From: Asterias rubens
Lineage: Eukaryota > Echinodermata > Asteroidea > Forcipulatida > Asteriidae
Assembly: GCF_902459465.1 (NCBI RefSeq)
Contig: NC_047081.1
Span: forward strand, 868,001-932,000
DNA: 64,000 nt
Reading direction: 5' to 3'
The stretch's first letter is position 1. Every line of letters begins with the position of its first letter. A model generated the notes under the pieces. The model searched no databases. It saw only the letters and a list, made by a program, of their open reading frames with translations, and was not told the origin of the DNA. Below are positions 32,055-46,190 of the stretch, piece after piece. The translations under genes were made by a program, and so were the position numbers.

Positions 32055-32295
32055 ATTGGATTGAAGATGGACAAACAAAGAGACCACATATTTTGTGGAA
32101 ATAAGGAAATTCATTTTAATATCAGTGGCAATTTTTGTCCATGTTTGATTGGTTTGAAAGATGTAGAGAAAAAGACAACACAGATCATTGTGGAAATAAG
32201 GAGATTTGCTAGTGCCATTTTTTCCATGTTTGATTAGCTTGAAAGATGGAGCTCTAGATAACAAGGCCACACAGAACATTGTGGAAATAAAGCCA
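32055..32295. repeat. degenerate tandem repeat, about three units of 85-97 bp
   Basis: The pattern ttgaaagatg...cacacagatcattgtggaaataagg...ttccatgtttgatt recurs three times, starting near 32058, 32155 and 32240. Confidence 0.7.
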
Positions 32296-33814
32296 ACATT
32301 TTTTGCATTTAATTTTTTTAAATTTTTTAATTGGCATTATTTCCAGGTATTTGTAACAATCCCCATTATACTCCTCATGTAAACAGGGCAGGAGATCCTG
32401 TCTGGGTCTTAATCCCTAAAATCCCTTATCTACAGATTAGCCTCTTATGTACACTGTATACAGTGGTGAGGCTTAATCTATTATGAAGCAGACAGTACAG
32501 TGTAGGACCATGGTTGGAGGGTGGTTTTGAACAAACATGAAGGAAGGAAGGGTTAAGCATTGAGATGGTTTTTCAAGCAACTACTTTAATAAATAAGAAG
32601 ATAGCATTAATTAGCTGTTGCAAATTGCTTTCAAACCAAAAGGACCACTCTAGAGGTAAAAATGTTAGTGGCCAGATGTTTCAATCCTAGCTTTAACCTG
32701 ACAACATGAAGTGACTAACATGTTTTGTTCTGATTGTTTTTACAAAACTAATTAAATTGACCCCTTCAGCACATCAGATAAAAAGCAGTTGATATTTCCA
32801 TAATAGAATTCACTGGCTTATTAAATTCTGTCACTAAGCCCCCCCCCCCCCTTTCTCGCCCGTCGTGGTCTGATCCAAGCCCAGTTGTTTCCCAACTACG
32901 GCGACCTTTTCCAAAGATGCACGAGGCAGGAAAGGAGAAGACGCTCTCGGAGTAATTTAAGAGTATACTTGCCAAACACACAGACGGTTTCCACTGCGGG
33001 CGATGAGGCTTGTTTGATTACGAGACATGAATGGTTTCATTTCTGACGGTGTTATACATCATTACATGTCATGCCCCCCCCCCCTTTACTGTCCATTCCA
33101 ACCCAGACTGTGTGTTGAGACATGCCACATTGTTGTTTGCTTGATTTCCAACTTAAAGGGGGTTGGGTGGGCGGGAGGGGGTTATTAAAAGTTAAATCAG
33201 CTCGTAGGTAAAACCAGGAAGAAATGGTTTGACAACCCTCCATGGTTCAATCATGGAAGGACTAATTAGAGCAGTTTTCCCGTCTTGTTCACCAGAGTGG
33301 GCCCCCCTGAACTGTTTGATGCAATCTCTGCGTCTAGATGTGACAGTGTTTGGTTTTTACTGTCAGCCACAGGGGTGTCTGGGTGTCGTTCAGACACCTT
33401 GTTTTTCTATTCACCGTTGGGTTGGCAAATTTAGACACCTTATTTCAAATTCTGCTTAAAAATGCTGACCCAGGTGTCGTGAATGCATCATTGAAAGGGC
33501 TAGACAGTATTGCTATGCAAAATTTGAGTAACTCTGTCTTATTCACCCTTTACTGTAGTGGGCCCCCCTGAAAGATGGCAAAATGTTCATGCAAGACGAT
33601 CCCTTACATCGTCTTATTCACCACAGTGGGCCCCTTAAAGATAGTAAAATATTTGAGTGCCTTCTTTTTCACTGTAGTGGACCCCCTGACCTGTCTAAAC
33701 ACCAATCTCTACATGTATCTTGACTTGAGAGGATTGTGTGTAATCTTAAAAGTGATCATTACATTTAATTGGTTAGTTGATTGAGACAATGTGTGGATGA
33801 TGCTTGGCTTATTT

Positions 33815-34244
33815 AAAGACAGTGGACACTATTGATAATTGTCAAAGACCAGTCTTCTCACTTGGTGTATCCCAACATATGCATAATAAAAAAAACTGTG
33901 AAAATTTGAGCTCAATTGGTCGTCGGAGTTGCGAGATAACTATGAAAGAAAAAACACCCTTGTCACACGAAGTTGTGTGCTTTCAGATGAGATGCTTGAT
34001 TTCGAGACCTCAAATTCTAAACTTGAGGTCTTGAAATCAAATTCGTGAAAAATGTCTTCTTTCTCGAAAACTACTTCACTTCAGAGGGAGCCGTTTTTTA
34101 CAATGTTTTATACTATCAACAGCTCCCCATTACTCGTTACCAAATGAGGTTTTATGCTGATAATTATTTTGAGTAATTACCCATACGGCGCTATACGATC
34201 TTTGGTAACCATGGTAACTACCAATAGTGTCCACTGCCTTCAAA
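33815..34244 (+). mobile_element. inverted-terminal-repeat element (family B), 430 bp
   Basis: Left end acagtggacactattgataa, right end accaatagtgtccactgcct, inverted. The interior has agaccagtcttctcacttgg, gagctcaattggtcgtcgga, and a self-complementary centre (cgagacctcaaattc / cttgaggtcttgaaatc). No ORF. It is followed to about 34735 by a diverged related sequence (acattgtgagaaacggct, tacaccaagtaagaata). Confidence 0.85.
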
Positions 34245-34735
34245 GGGAGAGTATACCTTTGGTAACTACTCCATAAAATAAAGACCATAAAAATTTCTTG
34301 GTAAAGAGCATTTGAGAGCTGCTGATATTATAAAACATTGTTAGAAATGACACCCTTCACTAGTCTGCAAAGAGCATCAAAGGCACTCTGGAAACTAATT
34401 ACTCAAAATAATTGTTAGCATTAAAACTTACTTGGTAACCAGCAATGAAGAGATGTTGCTAGTAAAAAACATTGTGAGAAACGGCTACATGAGTGTATCT
34501 CTGAGGTAACATAGTTTTTGAGAAATAAATAATTTCTCACTCAAATATTAAAAGACTTTAGGGATCAGGAAGAACATAAATTTGTGAAACAAGAGTGCTT
34601 TTTCTTTCATTCTTGCAACTTAGGTGATAAATTCAGTCAACTATTTTTCACAGATTTCTTATTTGATGCATATGTTGGGATACACCAAGTAAGAATAGTG
34701 GTCCTTGACAACCGAGTTCGGTGTCTTTACAGGTG

Positions 34736-37700
34736 GCCTTTAAGTATATTCAGTTACGAGTACAAATCAATAATTGACTATGCAATCAGCCCTGGGTATT
34801 GGCTGGAACCAAGTCAATCCGGAGCCAGTCTTTTCCTCTACAATCCGTTTCCTTCTGATTTCCTTGTTAAGGCCCAATTTGAAGGATAAAACGTGGTTTC
34901 ACCACACAAATACTCCCATGCTGAACCATGCAATGTACTTTGTACAACACAATGACCATGGGAATGGGAAATATTGTACGTATACAAAGAATCAATCCTA
35001 GCGTTTAACCTGTGTATGTCTGCAAAGTGCAAATCTGATTTTTTTTGTCCAGGGTCTTTTGTCTGCAGGGTCCCACTTCTGTGTTAAGTACTTTTTCCTT
35101 GGATAGGATCCTGTCATTGTTTGACAGATGTTCCTACATTAATGCCAACATATTGGTCATGCACCCTGTGTGCAACTCACAATAACGAAACCCGATTTCT
35201 GATTAAACCAATTGGGGATCAGTCTATTTTGTACTTCTTGCCTTGGTGGCTACACCATGACGTAGGTCAAATTGAAAGGGTATTTTGGCTGGTAGTATAC
35301 AAAGCATAGATTTGTTGTGCTTAGCAAGTTTTTGTGCTTGAGCAACCAGTTTGTGCATCTATAGTTTTACATTTTCAGTAATATTATGCAAGTGTGTTAA
35401 GATTAGTTTAAGGTTGAATGAATATTAATTTAATTTATTTGTATTTTTTTATGTAATTCATTATGTGCCAGCAAATAAGAAGTAAGTACGAACATCTAGC
35501 AAAAATATAATACAAAACAAATATCATAAAACACCATTAAGATTGCACGAAAAGGTAAATAAATACTGCATCTAGGATTCGACCTCACTCAATACAAACT
35601 ATAAATAATATGTATTGTGTACAATTATATAATTTCCATTATGTCATTTTGTCCATTATGTAACCTTGTAATTAAAAACCCATCTTTGCTTAGAGTTGTA
35701 TGAATGGATTTTCACACATTAGTGCTTCTTGCATTAATTTCTACCAATCCCATTGTTGTTGGATTGTGAATGATAATACTGAAGCAATCTTTAGTACATG
35801 TATGTTTGTGCACAGCTTGATGTTTTGTTATTGTAATGAACCAATTCACTGGGGATGGAAAATCCCGAAGGACAACTGGCCAGAGTCCAATAATTTAAGG
35901 CAGGGATCACTTTTAACTGTTAGTTTCAACACATCAGGATCAGTCAAAATACACTCCAAGTGGTCCAGCTGGCTAGTAAAGTGTTTGAATCCCTAATTAT
36001 GAAATATGGACTAATTTCTGGTGTATTCTGATTTACGAGACATGTGGTCTAACAGAAATTTTTCTTGACATTTGAGCCCTTAAGAAAATGATCGCCTTTA
36101 CAAATTCTCAAACTAGTTACCAATTGCTTATTTCAATTACCGGCTTGACGCAAAAAAGTAAATAATAATAATACATGAAATGACAAAAAAATCCTCACAA
36201 AACATGATTCTTATTGATTTGAATAAAGCATGACCACAGGTTGGTGTTGTATCATTTTAAATATACAGTATTCTCGAAAATCAGTTTGATCATGTCCATG
36301 GTTTGATTTACTTAAAAACTCCTCCCAAAACATTGATGTCCGTTTTACTTTGTCTTCCAATTCGTCCATTCTCCTGTATACAAATGTACGACTACACACA
36401 GTTTATTTACCCACACTTCAAAATGGCTTGTCAGTCCACCCAGCTTATTCTCCGCATTGCATTATGCGTGGAAGGAGACGAGCAAAAACTATAAATATGC
36501 AGAGTGCGTACGCCGTGGCGCATATTTGTGGTCGGGCAATGCATTAGGCAGCTTGGTCAATTTCCTCTAGCCTGCACACATAAGACGAGAGTGGCTAGCT
36601 GGGAAGCGAGTCGGGTAATTTAAATAATTTCATCTATCAGTCAGACTCACGCTCAGTAAACACAGAGGTTTTTCAATCTGGACGAAATATTCTCTGTGTG
36701 GGTCGTTACAATTAGTTACAATGTCTGTAGTATTTTCTGGAATATAATTTTGTTTAGCCTTACAAACCGATGTGTTCTGAGCACTGCACTTTCCTGAAGT
36801 CTGTGCAAAAAATAATAAATCCAGAGGCAAATCACTCAAGTGGGAAATTCTTTTTGACAGAATCGCAGAATCAAACCTTGCAAGTGTTAGGGAGTGACAC
36901 AAATATACTTTGTGCAACCTGTGAACTTGTGTGTTACAGAATATGTACGATCATAATGGAATGAAAAATAATAACAGTAACACAAATTCTAGTCATTGTA
37001 AAATAAATATTGGTCTTACTAATACATACTAGTAAATATTTTGAATTACAAGCCCTGCAGTCTTGTGACTTTACTCCCAAATCAAAAAGTAAAAACTGCC
37101 TTGCCCAAAGAACAAGAACAGTTCGCTGTTGCCTCAGTATTTTCTGCAAAGTTCAACTGTTTGAACGTGAGTGTTGCTTCCGGTCCTATAAAAGCGTCCC
37201 ATGGAAATACATTTTACATGACATGGTAAACAAAACACCCAGACATCAATTCAATACAAACAGCCAGGATGGCCGATTGACAAACTGTATTTTTTTGTCC
37301 AGGATACGATCAGCCGTACCTTGACACTTTGAGAAATCTGCATATTTGTTGGTTTTGTTACGTCGTCAATTGACATCGCATCAAGTTGTAAACATATCCA
37401 GGATGCTACTTAAAATGTACCATCCCAATAATCTGCGTGTTTTTTAGTTTTGTTAAGGACGTCGTCAAGAACACTTTGGCGAAATGCATGATGAAGTACA
37501 GGAATATGATAAAACCATACTTATTACAAAATATCCAAATGCATGCTTGTTTTATGAACACCAATGGTCATGGTCATCCATGGTCAAGCTGCCTGTAATA
37601 GACTGCAGGTCTTGCAATCGCAAGGTTGTGAGTTGCCAATCCTACCAAGCTAACTGCTGAGTGCTGATTTCACAATGACTAGAATAGGTATTGCCATCTA

Positions 37701-40700
37701 TTGTAGTTACTGAATCTATACTTGCTAAGACTTTTCATGCATTGCTATTATGATAATGTTGCTGTTATTTCTGAGGGGAACAAATAATAAATAATCCGAC
37801 TATTGTAGGAAGAATATCATTCTTTAGTCACCGTGTAAAATAACATTTCAGTAACGCTGTCTAAAAACAAGCCAAAAGATTCCAAATCTCTTGTAAAAAA
37901 ATTGCACAAAATACTTAATGGCCTGACGTTCGAACCTATACATGTACATATGTACATTAGTAGAGTCTTTCTTGAGGGCTAACAAATTTCTGTTCGTTTT
38001 TCGTAAAACCAAACAATGTCTGGATGATTATGCGAATCGTCAATTTGGAGCAATCCTCTACAATATCTTGTTACTCTTGTAATTGTGCGCATACAGGTTT
38101 TCAAATACATGAACCATTAAGGCCAGTAGGATAAGATAGTTAGGCAAAAGTCTAATGGCACTCTAATGCATCCTACTAGCCAGTCCACTTTTATAGCCTG
38201 CAATTAGAAGCGGAACCCAATACGTGGGTCAATCTGCCTCAATGGGTAATTGGGAAAAAACACATCCTGTGATGTGTACAAAATTGACACTTGCTTGTTT
38301 GTCCGCATGGTAAAACAACAACTTCTCTTTGGTTAGTGTTTTGTTTTAGCAAAGTCACCTTTGTTTTGTGCTAAAAATTATAAAAAAACATTTGTAGTAA
38401 ACTTGGCCCCCCCTATTGGTTTTGTACTAAAAACAAAGACAAAATGTAGAACAATTGTTTAAAAAAAGACGAGCGTGGTCCATTCCATGGCCTTTCTGGC
38501 AGGCAAGATACGACACTCATAACACTGGTCATATGGGAAATTTTAAATTTTATGTCACAATTTCAACATCAGTTCATGAGTTAAATTGGTAAATACACAT
38601 AATAATAGACTGTTGCATGAGCAGCAGTCTACTAAACGCTTTATGAAGCAACCGTGAAACAGTCGCGAAATCGCCCAACCCTGAACCTACATGTATGATT
38701 TGCGGCACATAATAAATCCATGTTTGCAAGCTCAATGATGCCAAACTAGAATTGTATGAGGTACATCAATCATTATACGTGCACACAAGAGTTTAAATAC
38801 AACATTGGCTGGACAGTTGATATAAGCTTCCCTCGGTATTAGAAGTTGACAAATTACAAAAAAGTGCCCTGGGAGCTCGTTAGTCAATTTCCAATAGCTC
38901 AAGAAAATACTTGAACACCGACTGTCCACTCAACCACATTATTATTTAATTCTAAAATCAGTCTTTCATTTCGGCACCCACCTGGTTTAAGTTCGAAACC
39001 CGACCGCCAAACTCCGCCCGGCACAACGTATGTTTCCCAGTGTTCTGAAGCCTCCCGACACCACCACTCAAGTCCACTCCGTGAGCCAAAAACCTTTTGA
39101 ACAATCCGCGGACCCCTTCCGTAATTTAAACAGTGGTGCCGGCAGACAACCGGTACCCCTTCCAAACACTGGTAACCATGAGTTACCCTTGTCGCAGTCT
39201 TAACCCCTGCAGTAAGTGTTACACCCATGCTCCCCTCCACCTTAAAAGAGTTGAGGCCAAGTGTTAGGCTCCTTCCTAACAGAATTATCCGACAGGAAAT
39301 TATTTTAAGTCAAGGGGAAGGAGGGGAGATTTGGAACTAACCCGTAGGATGTTGGTCTTGTGATGCATTGGGGAAGGTGGGGGGAAGTCGTTCAGGAACG
39401 GTAAAGAAGATGTCATTTGATCGGCTCTGGAGTCAATTTGACACAACTAGGCCTAGACACAATCGACGCTTATCATGCCTTCAACAACTGATTCCAGCTT
39501 CCCTTTGGTGTTAAAGAAGACACAAAATGGGTGCAACACCACAGGGGTCGCGACCTCTACAGTACTTCTCCAGTCACTGCTCCGTGCCCCCTTCAACAAC
39601 ATTTTTATTTTAGAGTGACCTTAAATACTCACAAAATATTGGCCTTGCCCTCCTCCTGACCCTTATGTGCTACCAAACATTCTCGATGTGCACATCATGC
39701 ATGTAACTTGCCCTTAAAAAATTGTGCTAGTTTGAAATTTGGTTGTGGTTGCCTCTGCACACATAGGAAAATAGATTGGTTCCCATTTGTAGTACCGGTA
39801 AGCGTGCACACTCACAAATTTGGTATTCAGGAGCTTTTTGGTGCCGTGGGGCCAATTTCATACTGCCGCTTATTGGTAAGCGTATTTCCAAGGTTACATG
39901 TACATGAAGCAAGAAAAGTAGGCGGCCAGCTTGCACATTCACCATGAATACATGTACATTACGTCTATCCATTTTCATACAGTATAAAAAGCACCGGAAG
40001 GTTAGCATGCCTATTTTGTGTGCCTTTGGTTAGCAGCGAGCAAGAAATGGAAATTGCAGTAAGCAACTGGTAAGCACAAAATCAGTCGTTAAGCAGCTCT
40101 ACAAAATTGGGCTTTGGTACATTAATATCTTGTGAGTGCAGCCTACATTGTACACATAGGTAGGTCATCTGGTCAAACAGCTGACCCCCTTTTACCCTGA
40201 TCACGAAGGGGAGGGGGGCAACCATCCATGTGGGTGGCTTTAGCAATTTAGGCTTAAAATCCCTGGCTGCGACAATTCAATTTACCTGAAGTCTGGCTTT
40301 GATTCGGGTTAAGCCAGGGCCGGACGGGTGGGGTTGCAATACATTGTATCTGGCTAAGACGGGCTGTCTGACTTTGTAATGATTCCAATGTTTACCAACG
40401 AGAGATGACAATAAGCAAAATAACAATGCGGCAAGTTGGTTTTTAACTTTTGGGCCAGGCTTAGTTTTTGTTCAATGTCAGGGACGTGATGTTATGTTAT
40501 TTTTATTTACTTATTGTTTGTTTGTTTCTTTTGATTTGAGTTTTCGGGGGGTGTTGGAGGTGAAGGAGACTGTGATTGCTGTTGTTGAACTCAATCTGTT
40601 TGTTTTTGTTTATTTTTATTTAGAGTACTCATAAATTATATTTCTTGTAAGGGGCTAGTCTGGGTTAACTAGCCAGCATGATCAGTTACATGTAGCTTGT

Positions 40701-42364
40701 CATTTCACTAGGCCCCGACCTCTTTCACAAGTCCATATTTTATATTTAATAGGGATGGTTTTCAACACTGAACTAGCAAGTGACTTGTCCACAGTTTTTT
40801 TTCACTAGAATTTGGTCAGCGGACCACTGTTAGGGAGAACACCATTGCCTCCGAGACCTTAGTGTAATTCCAGCTAGGCATGGAGCTGTCTGGATATAAT
40901 TCATGCTGCATAATCTTCAATTGATTATTGAAAGTGGGAATCTCATATCAAAGGTTCCATCTTAATGAAGTACACACGTACCCCAGCCAAAGCCAACGTA
41001 TGCCAGCCAACATCTTACTGGGATCAGACTTGGTGCCACACCCTAAAGTCCACCCAACCCCTAAAACTAAAGGGGGGTGCCATCATTTAGGAATCACAAT
41101 AAGTGTTTCAACATGTGTAGTTGCAATAATCAAAACCCTCCCATCCTTCCGGCGGTCACAGATGGAGGATTGAGGGAATGGAGGGTTACGATAATATCGC
41201 AAAGAAATTGATCCAACAAAAAACACTAGACATTTATCATGGTGCGGCCATCTTGATTTTCTCCCATTCAAATCAATAAACCAAACTGAGGCAGTGTGTC
41301 CTTTGTGCTCATTCAACAAAATCCCACATCTGGTGAGTGGTAATAAAAAAACACTTTTCTGTTTTTGCTCAGGACAAGAAACAAATATGAGCTTCCACCT
41401 AAGTTACTTCCACCTTCAAGAAAGATGTTCCTGTCAGAAAAATGGTGAGTGAACTCATGTTTCATTTGGGGAAAATTGCAGTAATCAAACTATTTTTTCA
41501 TTCATTATTTATGAATGACCAAGAAAATTTATCGTATAAATACTGTAGGCTATTGGTTTCATGGATTTTTGAATTGAATAATTCCCTTCAAACAAACTCC
41601 TCTGGGGCCACAAATCAGGAATAAAAGGTCACTATCCATTTAAAGTGTAAACAGAAAGGAGTCAATTTGTAATAATTTTCTTATTTTTGAGGACAAAAAA
41701 CAAATTTGAGGTTTAGCAAGACTCGACAACGAGTCATCATTACCAGACACCTTGATTGGGCAGTGGTTGAAATTCGTTTGATTTAATTTAATGGTCTGAT
41801 GGTCAGGTGAAATTATCACAATCAATGATGTTGGACTACGCGGGTTGGTTACGTGTCAAAGAGGGCGCTGTACAATCTTCCGGTAAAAATGTTATGAATG
41901 ATATATTGATAATTTTACTATTGGTTGATAAATCTATTATTTAAATTTTTATTGTCAATAATCAAAAATTATATTAAAACAATGAATTGCAGAGCTGCAT
42001 TATTACGTTTTAATTTAATTTTTTTTTTTAATTCAAATTCAATTAAAACTTATTAAAATACTGAATTTAAGAGGGCCTTACACAATTTAGTACAGTGCAC
42101 AGACAGACAGGGTAACACACACACAGTCAGTGAACACCGAAAGTCACAGAGTCAGTGAACACAGCTTGGACATGACATTATTGCATTGTGTGTAAATCAC
42201 TAGTATAAAATGGCCTGATGGTTTTAGCTGAATGATTATTGTTTGTACAAAATAAATTTGTAAATAAAAACTGCAAATTACATGAGTAAATTATTGACAA
42301 TCATTGTTGAACCTAAATCAGGCAAAACAGTATTTCATCTACAAATAATCACACAGGAACTTAC
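34736..42364. other. JNK 5' intron, second part
   Basis: No coding exon supported. Contains a partial family A copy (35275-35365), a family B SINE head (37586-37700), a family E arm (37916-37980) and decayed AAGC-rich pieces near 39840-40105. A GC-richer patch at 38900-39240 has a 113-codon minus-strand frame without recognisable motif. Otherwise AT-rich. Confidence 0.45.
37586..37700 (+). mobile_element. tRNA-derived SINE fragment, family B
   Basis: tagactgcaggtcttgcaatc, then aatcctaccaagctaac and gatttcacaatgactagaat, the plus-strand counterpart of the heads at 6182 and 12570. Confidence 0.5.
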
Positions 42365-42600
42365 CTTATAAATGAGTGGTTTACGCTTCCAGTTATCTAA
42401 AAAGCGACATATTTTTTAGAATTTTCCTTCAAAATAAAACCTCTCGACACTGACGTCAGTCGCTTAAAAAAGACGAGAGACGATTCTGCAGATTTCTCGA
42501 TAAATTTCAGAAGATTAAAAACCGATTTTCACATCCGATCGCCGATTTCTCTATACGGTATTTATCCTTGAGTATTATCCATGAAATTGTGGCTTTTCAA
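42365..42600 (-). promoter_or_regulatory. candidate JNK promoter and 5' noncoding exon
   Basis: On the minus strand a perfect donor (AAG|gtaagtt) sits at 42364. About 85 bp upstream is a palindromic CRE/ATF site TGACGTCA (42451-42458) in a locally CpG-containing stretch. It lies upstream of the JNK coding exons, which need a 5' UTR exon. The exon start and the link to JNK are inferred. Confidence 0.3.
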
Positions 42601-44270
42601 CATGGTTTCCTGCCGAATGATCCCTTATTTTTTCTAGATTTTGTGACATTCGGACACTTCGTCGGAAAAATATCGTAAATGCTAATGAATGAACTATCGG
42701 ATCAGGCGTGTGGTCTACGTCATAGGTTTATGCGTACCCAATCAGTAAACTTGTCCAAGTCACGTTATCACAGGATGTCAAAATATTACGATCACGTTCA
42801 TTGTCGCTTCAGGAAATCCGTCAAATCCTAACGGGTGAATGGTTGGCTAGTTTATTATAGCTAAAAGGGTCAGTTTATGGACAAGAGAGGGCGCTGTAAC
42901 TTTTAATTAAACTCTTGGTGGAAAAAACAGATTGTGGGTGTGGCCATCTGAGACTGTCAGTCTAGCCGGGCGTAACCATCTCTAAGAACACCGAACTAAT
43001 CAACTTGAGATATGTTCAATTAAAAGTTATTTTTCAAGTAACTCAGGACTCATATATCAAGTTACAGAATGACTGAAGTCTAGTAACTACGGCTACTGCG
43101 GATCCTGACTGAGAATTACAGAATTTAGTTTAGGCACCCTTACGATCGTATGCGTATCATTTTGCTTTGACCTAGTTTTTACAAATACAAGTTTGCAAAA
43201 TTTGAAATTGTACCCAATTTGTATTACTGCAAAACAAACCTGAAGATTGAAAATCAAATAATGAAATTCCCTAGGGTGTTTCCATGGTGATTATTTTTAG
43301 TAGAACAAGTCGCATAATTCAGAACACAAATAATTGTTGTGACTGAATAAATGATCTGGGTGAAAAGTCATAGAAATAGAACCCATAAAAGTTAAATAGC
43401 GCCCCCAGTTGACAGAAAGGAGATGATAAAACTATCTACCGTCTTCTATCACTAAATCAAGACAGACGGATTAGTTTTCCTTTCCCCTTTGTCTTGGGCT
43501 GATTGTGAAGCCAATGAGATATTATAATTGAGTTGATCTATTTAGATCTTCAGTTTTGAATCTGAACATTATGAAAAACAGGAAACTTAAACTGCCTGTT
43601 CCAGATTGCTTTTAGAAGAAGTAAAATCTCAAAAGGAGGCCAGTGACAGAAAGGGGGCGGGGGTGTCGGAACTGGTGTCTATGCCTGGAAACTGTAGTTT
43701 GAATTTCCCAGAAGAACCCCAAGAAAATTGGGTGCCCCCCTAGTGCCCCCACCCCCTTATTTGTTTACCCAGGTTTGACGCCGCTTTTGGCACACCAAAG
43801 TTTGATCATAGCTCATAATCTTGGAAGCAGTAAATAGAGCCAGCGAAGTCGGTTGGGAAACCAGTATCTTTGTATTTATAGATTTTATTTGAAAAATACT
43901 AATTATATAATTGAGCACAATATTCATATCATACAGTAAACCTTACATGATATAAATTATTTCTAAATTGAAATCGCCTAAACTTGCAATTTGGGATTCT
44001 TGTATAATAAAAAAAAAAACATACAGTCAGTTTAGAAGTCTTAATATTATGTGCACATCATGCACTTCATTTATTGCCCGATTAAGCAGAGCACCTTTGA
44101 ATAATCAACACATAGATCCTTGTTTCGTGGGCTTATTTTGGTTTTGTAATCAAATTTACAGACTTTCTTAAAACAGAAAAACTACAAAAAATGCATAAAA
44201 TACTTTGAAGGTTTTTAAGCACAAACAATAACTGAGTACAAAACAAAAATAATAGTATGCTTCCAAGCAA
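42600..44270. other. spacer between JNK and RhoGAP-B
   Basis: No exon or recognised repeat. AT-rich with scattered short repeats. No tRNA or other RNA gene seen. Confidence 0.4.
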
Positions 44271-44375
44271 GGTTATCAGCCAAAAGCCTAACGTGGGTAC
44301 AGTCTGTGACTGGTATCCTGCTTACTTTTGCTTTGCAGAAAATGTTAAGCAATACTTGTTTACAGAAAAAAACAA
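44270..44375 (-). repeat. AAGC-rich element (family A)
   Basis: ggttatcagccaaaa, gactggtatcctgcttac, aaatgttaagcaatac on the opposite strand to most copies. Confidence 0.5.
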
Positions 44376-44493
44376 AAACCAATGAGAACAAAATCTAAGA
44401 AAATTTTGCAATTCACCCAAAAAAGTTTTGGTTAAATCAAGTACATATTTTAATCTGTACAAACATTTCAAAGTTGAACAAAACACTTGAGTT

Positions 44494-44866
44494 AAAGCCA
44501 TTGGACACTATTGGTAATTGTCAAAGACCAGTCTTCTCACTTGGTGTATCTCAACATAATATGCATAAAATAACTAACCTGTGAAAATTTGAGCTCAATC
44601 GGTCATCGAAGTTGCGAGACAATAATGAAAGAAAAAAACACCCATGTCACACGAAGCTGTGTGCATTTAGATGGTTGATTTCGAGACCTCAAGTTCTAAA
44701 TCTCAAAATTCGTGGAAAATTGCTTCTTTCTCGAAAACTATGGCACTTCAGAGGGAGCCTTACCCACAATGTTTTATACCATTAACCTCTCCCCATTACT
44801 CGTCACCAAGAAAGGTTTTATGCTAATAATTATTTGAGTAAATACCAAAAGTGTCCACTGCCTTTA
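44494..44866 (+). mobile_element. inverted-terminal-repeat element (family B)
   Basis: Ends ttggacactattggtaattg and caaaagtgtccactgccttt. The interior matches the 33815 copy in order (agaccagtcttctcac, tcggtcatcgaagttgcgag, cttcagagggagcc). Confidence 0.85.
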
Positions 44867-45589
44867 ATAAAACTACACCATTTCCTGTTATATTTTTCAA
44901 CTTTGCTGCTTTGAGCCCACTAAAGAATACTAAAAGCATGTCTCAAATTTACATAATTTGCAATAGAACTACGCTATACAACAGTGTTTCCAATAAGAAC
45001 AGTAAATTTAACAATATATTTCACATTAAACCTAGTCATATTGTGATACATTGATAATTAAAAATAATGCTTCAAAAAAGTTATCTAAATATATCTTACA
45101 AAATTTATGGATAGTTTAAATTGTAGGCACTTATACTTCCAGGTGTTTTCAATTTTCATTTAATGAAGTTTTTAATAAAAAAATAATTTTATGATGCATA
45201 TAAATTCTATTATTACAAAAATATCAGATTCCTTTGTATAAACAGAGTATCGGCAATGCCAAAATTAGGGTAGCAAATTCGATAACCCCTGAAGTTATTG
45301 ATTCCAAAGAGCTTTTGGGAATAGTGTTATCATAGTGTCAGAAAAGTAGATCAAGAGTCCGACTTATTTAATTTTGAGAAAAATACAAAATGTATTGGTA
45401 CTTTATGAGACAGATTTTAAAGGTATGAATTTAAATAAAAGTCTGACTCAGCTCACTTACTGACAAAATGATGAGTAGGTTCTTTTTCTGCAAGAAATAC
45501 AACTGTATTTGGCAAGCATCCGTAGCAACTAAACCATCTAATAAGTTCACAGAAAAACATATTGTTGAAAATGGTAATTTGAAGCAGGA

Positions 45590-45690
45590 GATCAACCGGC
45601 CCTGTCAAAATCACTTACTGACAGAGCAAACTCATTCAAGAAACTACTGAAGACACACTTGTTTCACAGACAGTGATTTCTATTTGGGGG
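45590..45690 (+). mobile_element. non-LTR retrotransposon 3'-end remnant
   Basis: Translates NSFKKLLKTHLFHRQ then stop, the last residues of CR1/L2-type ORF2 proteins. Confidence 0.5.
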
Positions 45691-45703
45691 CCATCCTTGT
45701 TTT

Positions 45704-45709
45704 TTTATT
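45704..45709 (-). terminator. candidate poly(A) signal of RhoGAP-B
   Basis: AATAAA on the minus strand about 400 nt past the stop, followed by a GT-containing stretch that belongs to the retrotransposon remnant. Confidence 0.3.
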
Positions 45710-46103
45710 TGGTAGTGCACATAAAGGAACTCAGAACAGTTGTCGTTGAAGTAAAAGGGGTTTACACCAGTGATGCTGGTTCACAAGAACCCTTGTTTAC
45801 AGGTTTCCTCAGGCTTGTGAGCTACAGTGATTAAGTTTAGTTATGAGTAATCCTTGGTTTCATTACCAGAAGTAGATTTGAAAAAGAAAAGAAGAAAAAA
45901 AAACACTAAAAGAGCGATGAAGAAACAATATTTGTAACATGTGGCATAAGTGTAAAGCTCTTTGTACCAGATCAATCTATGGGTAATTTGCAATTTGCCA
46001 TACAGCCAAAATGGCAGCGCCAACGAATATCCCAAATCAGAATTTGCATTGACACTGATCTATCCGACATCCTCTGGGGTTGAATTTTCTCTAGAAGCAG
46101 AGA

Positions 46104-46190
46104 TCATTTGGGTCCATACTCATTGATGAATGCATTTAACTGCTTCAGGAGTTGCTTGTTTCGTTCCTCCGCTGCCTTCCTGCCTGATTC
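46104..46190 (-). CDS. RhoGAP-B exon 6 (last, 87 nt)
   Basis: The acceptor tttcttgcag precedes it. Encodes ESGRKAAEERNKQLLKQLN, ending INEYGPK and TGA. Same length, and KAAEERNKQL aligns with the RhoGAP-A last exon (RNSTEERNRQL). Confidence 0.93.
   Translation of the reverse strand, partial: ESGRKAAEERNKQLLKQLNAFINEYGPK

Larger units (their letters stand above)
28717..33814. other. JNK 5' intron, first part
   Basis: No coding exon seen. Contains a degraded family A copy (28950-29125), a family D half (29555-29735), two family G copies (30744-30882 and 31690-31790), a tandem repeat at 32055-32295, poly-C tracts (32829-32840 and 33067-33077) and a degenerate direct repeat around caccacagtgggcccc (33290-33700). 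Confidence 0.5.

Noticed and set aside
38899..39240. 113-codon minus-strand frame in a GC-richer patch
   Set aside because: No recognisable domain, no splice sites, and it lies in the presumed JNK 5' intron.
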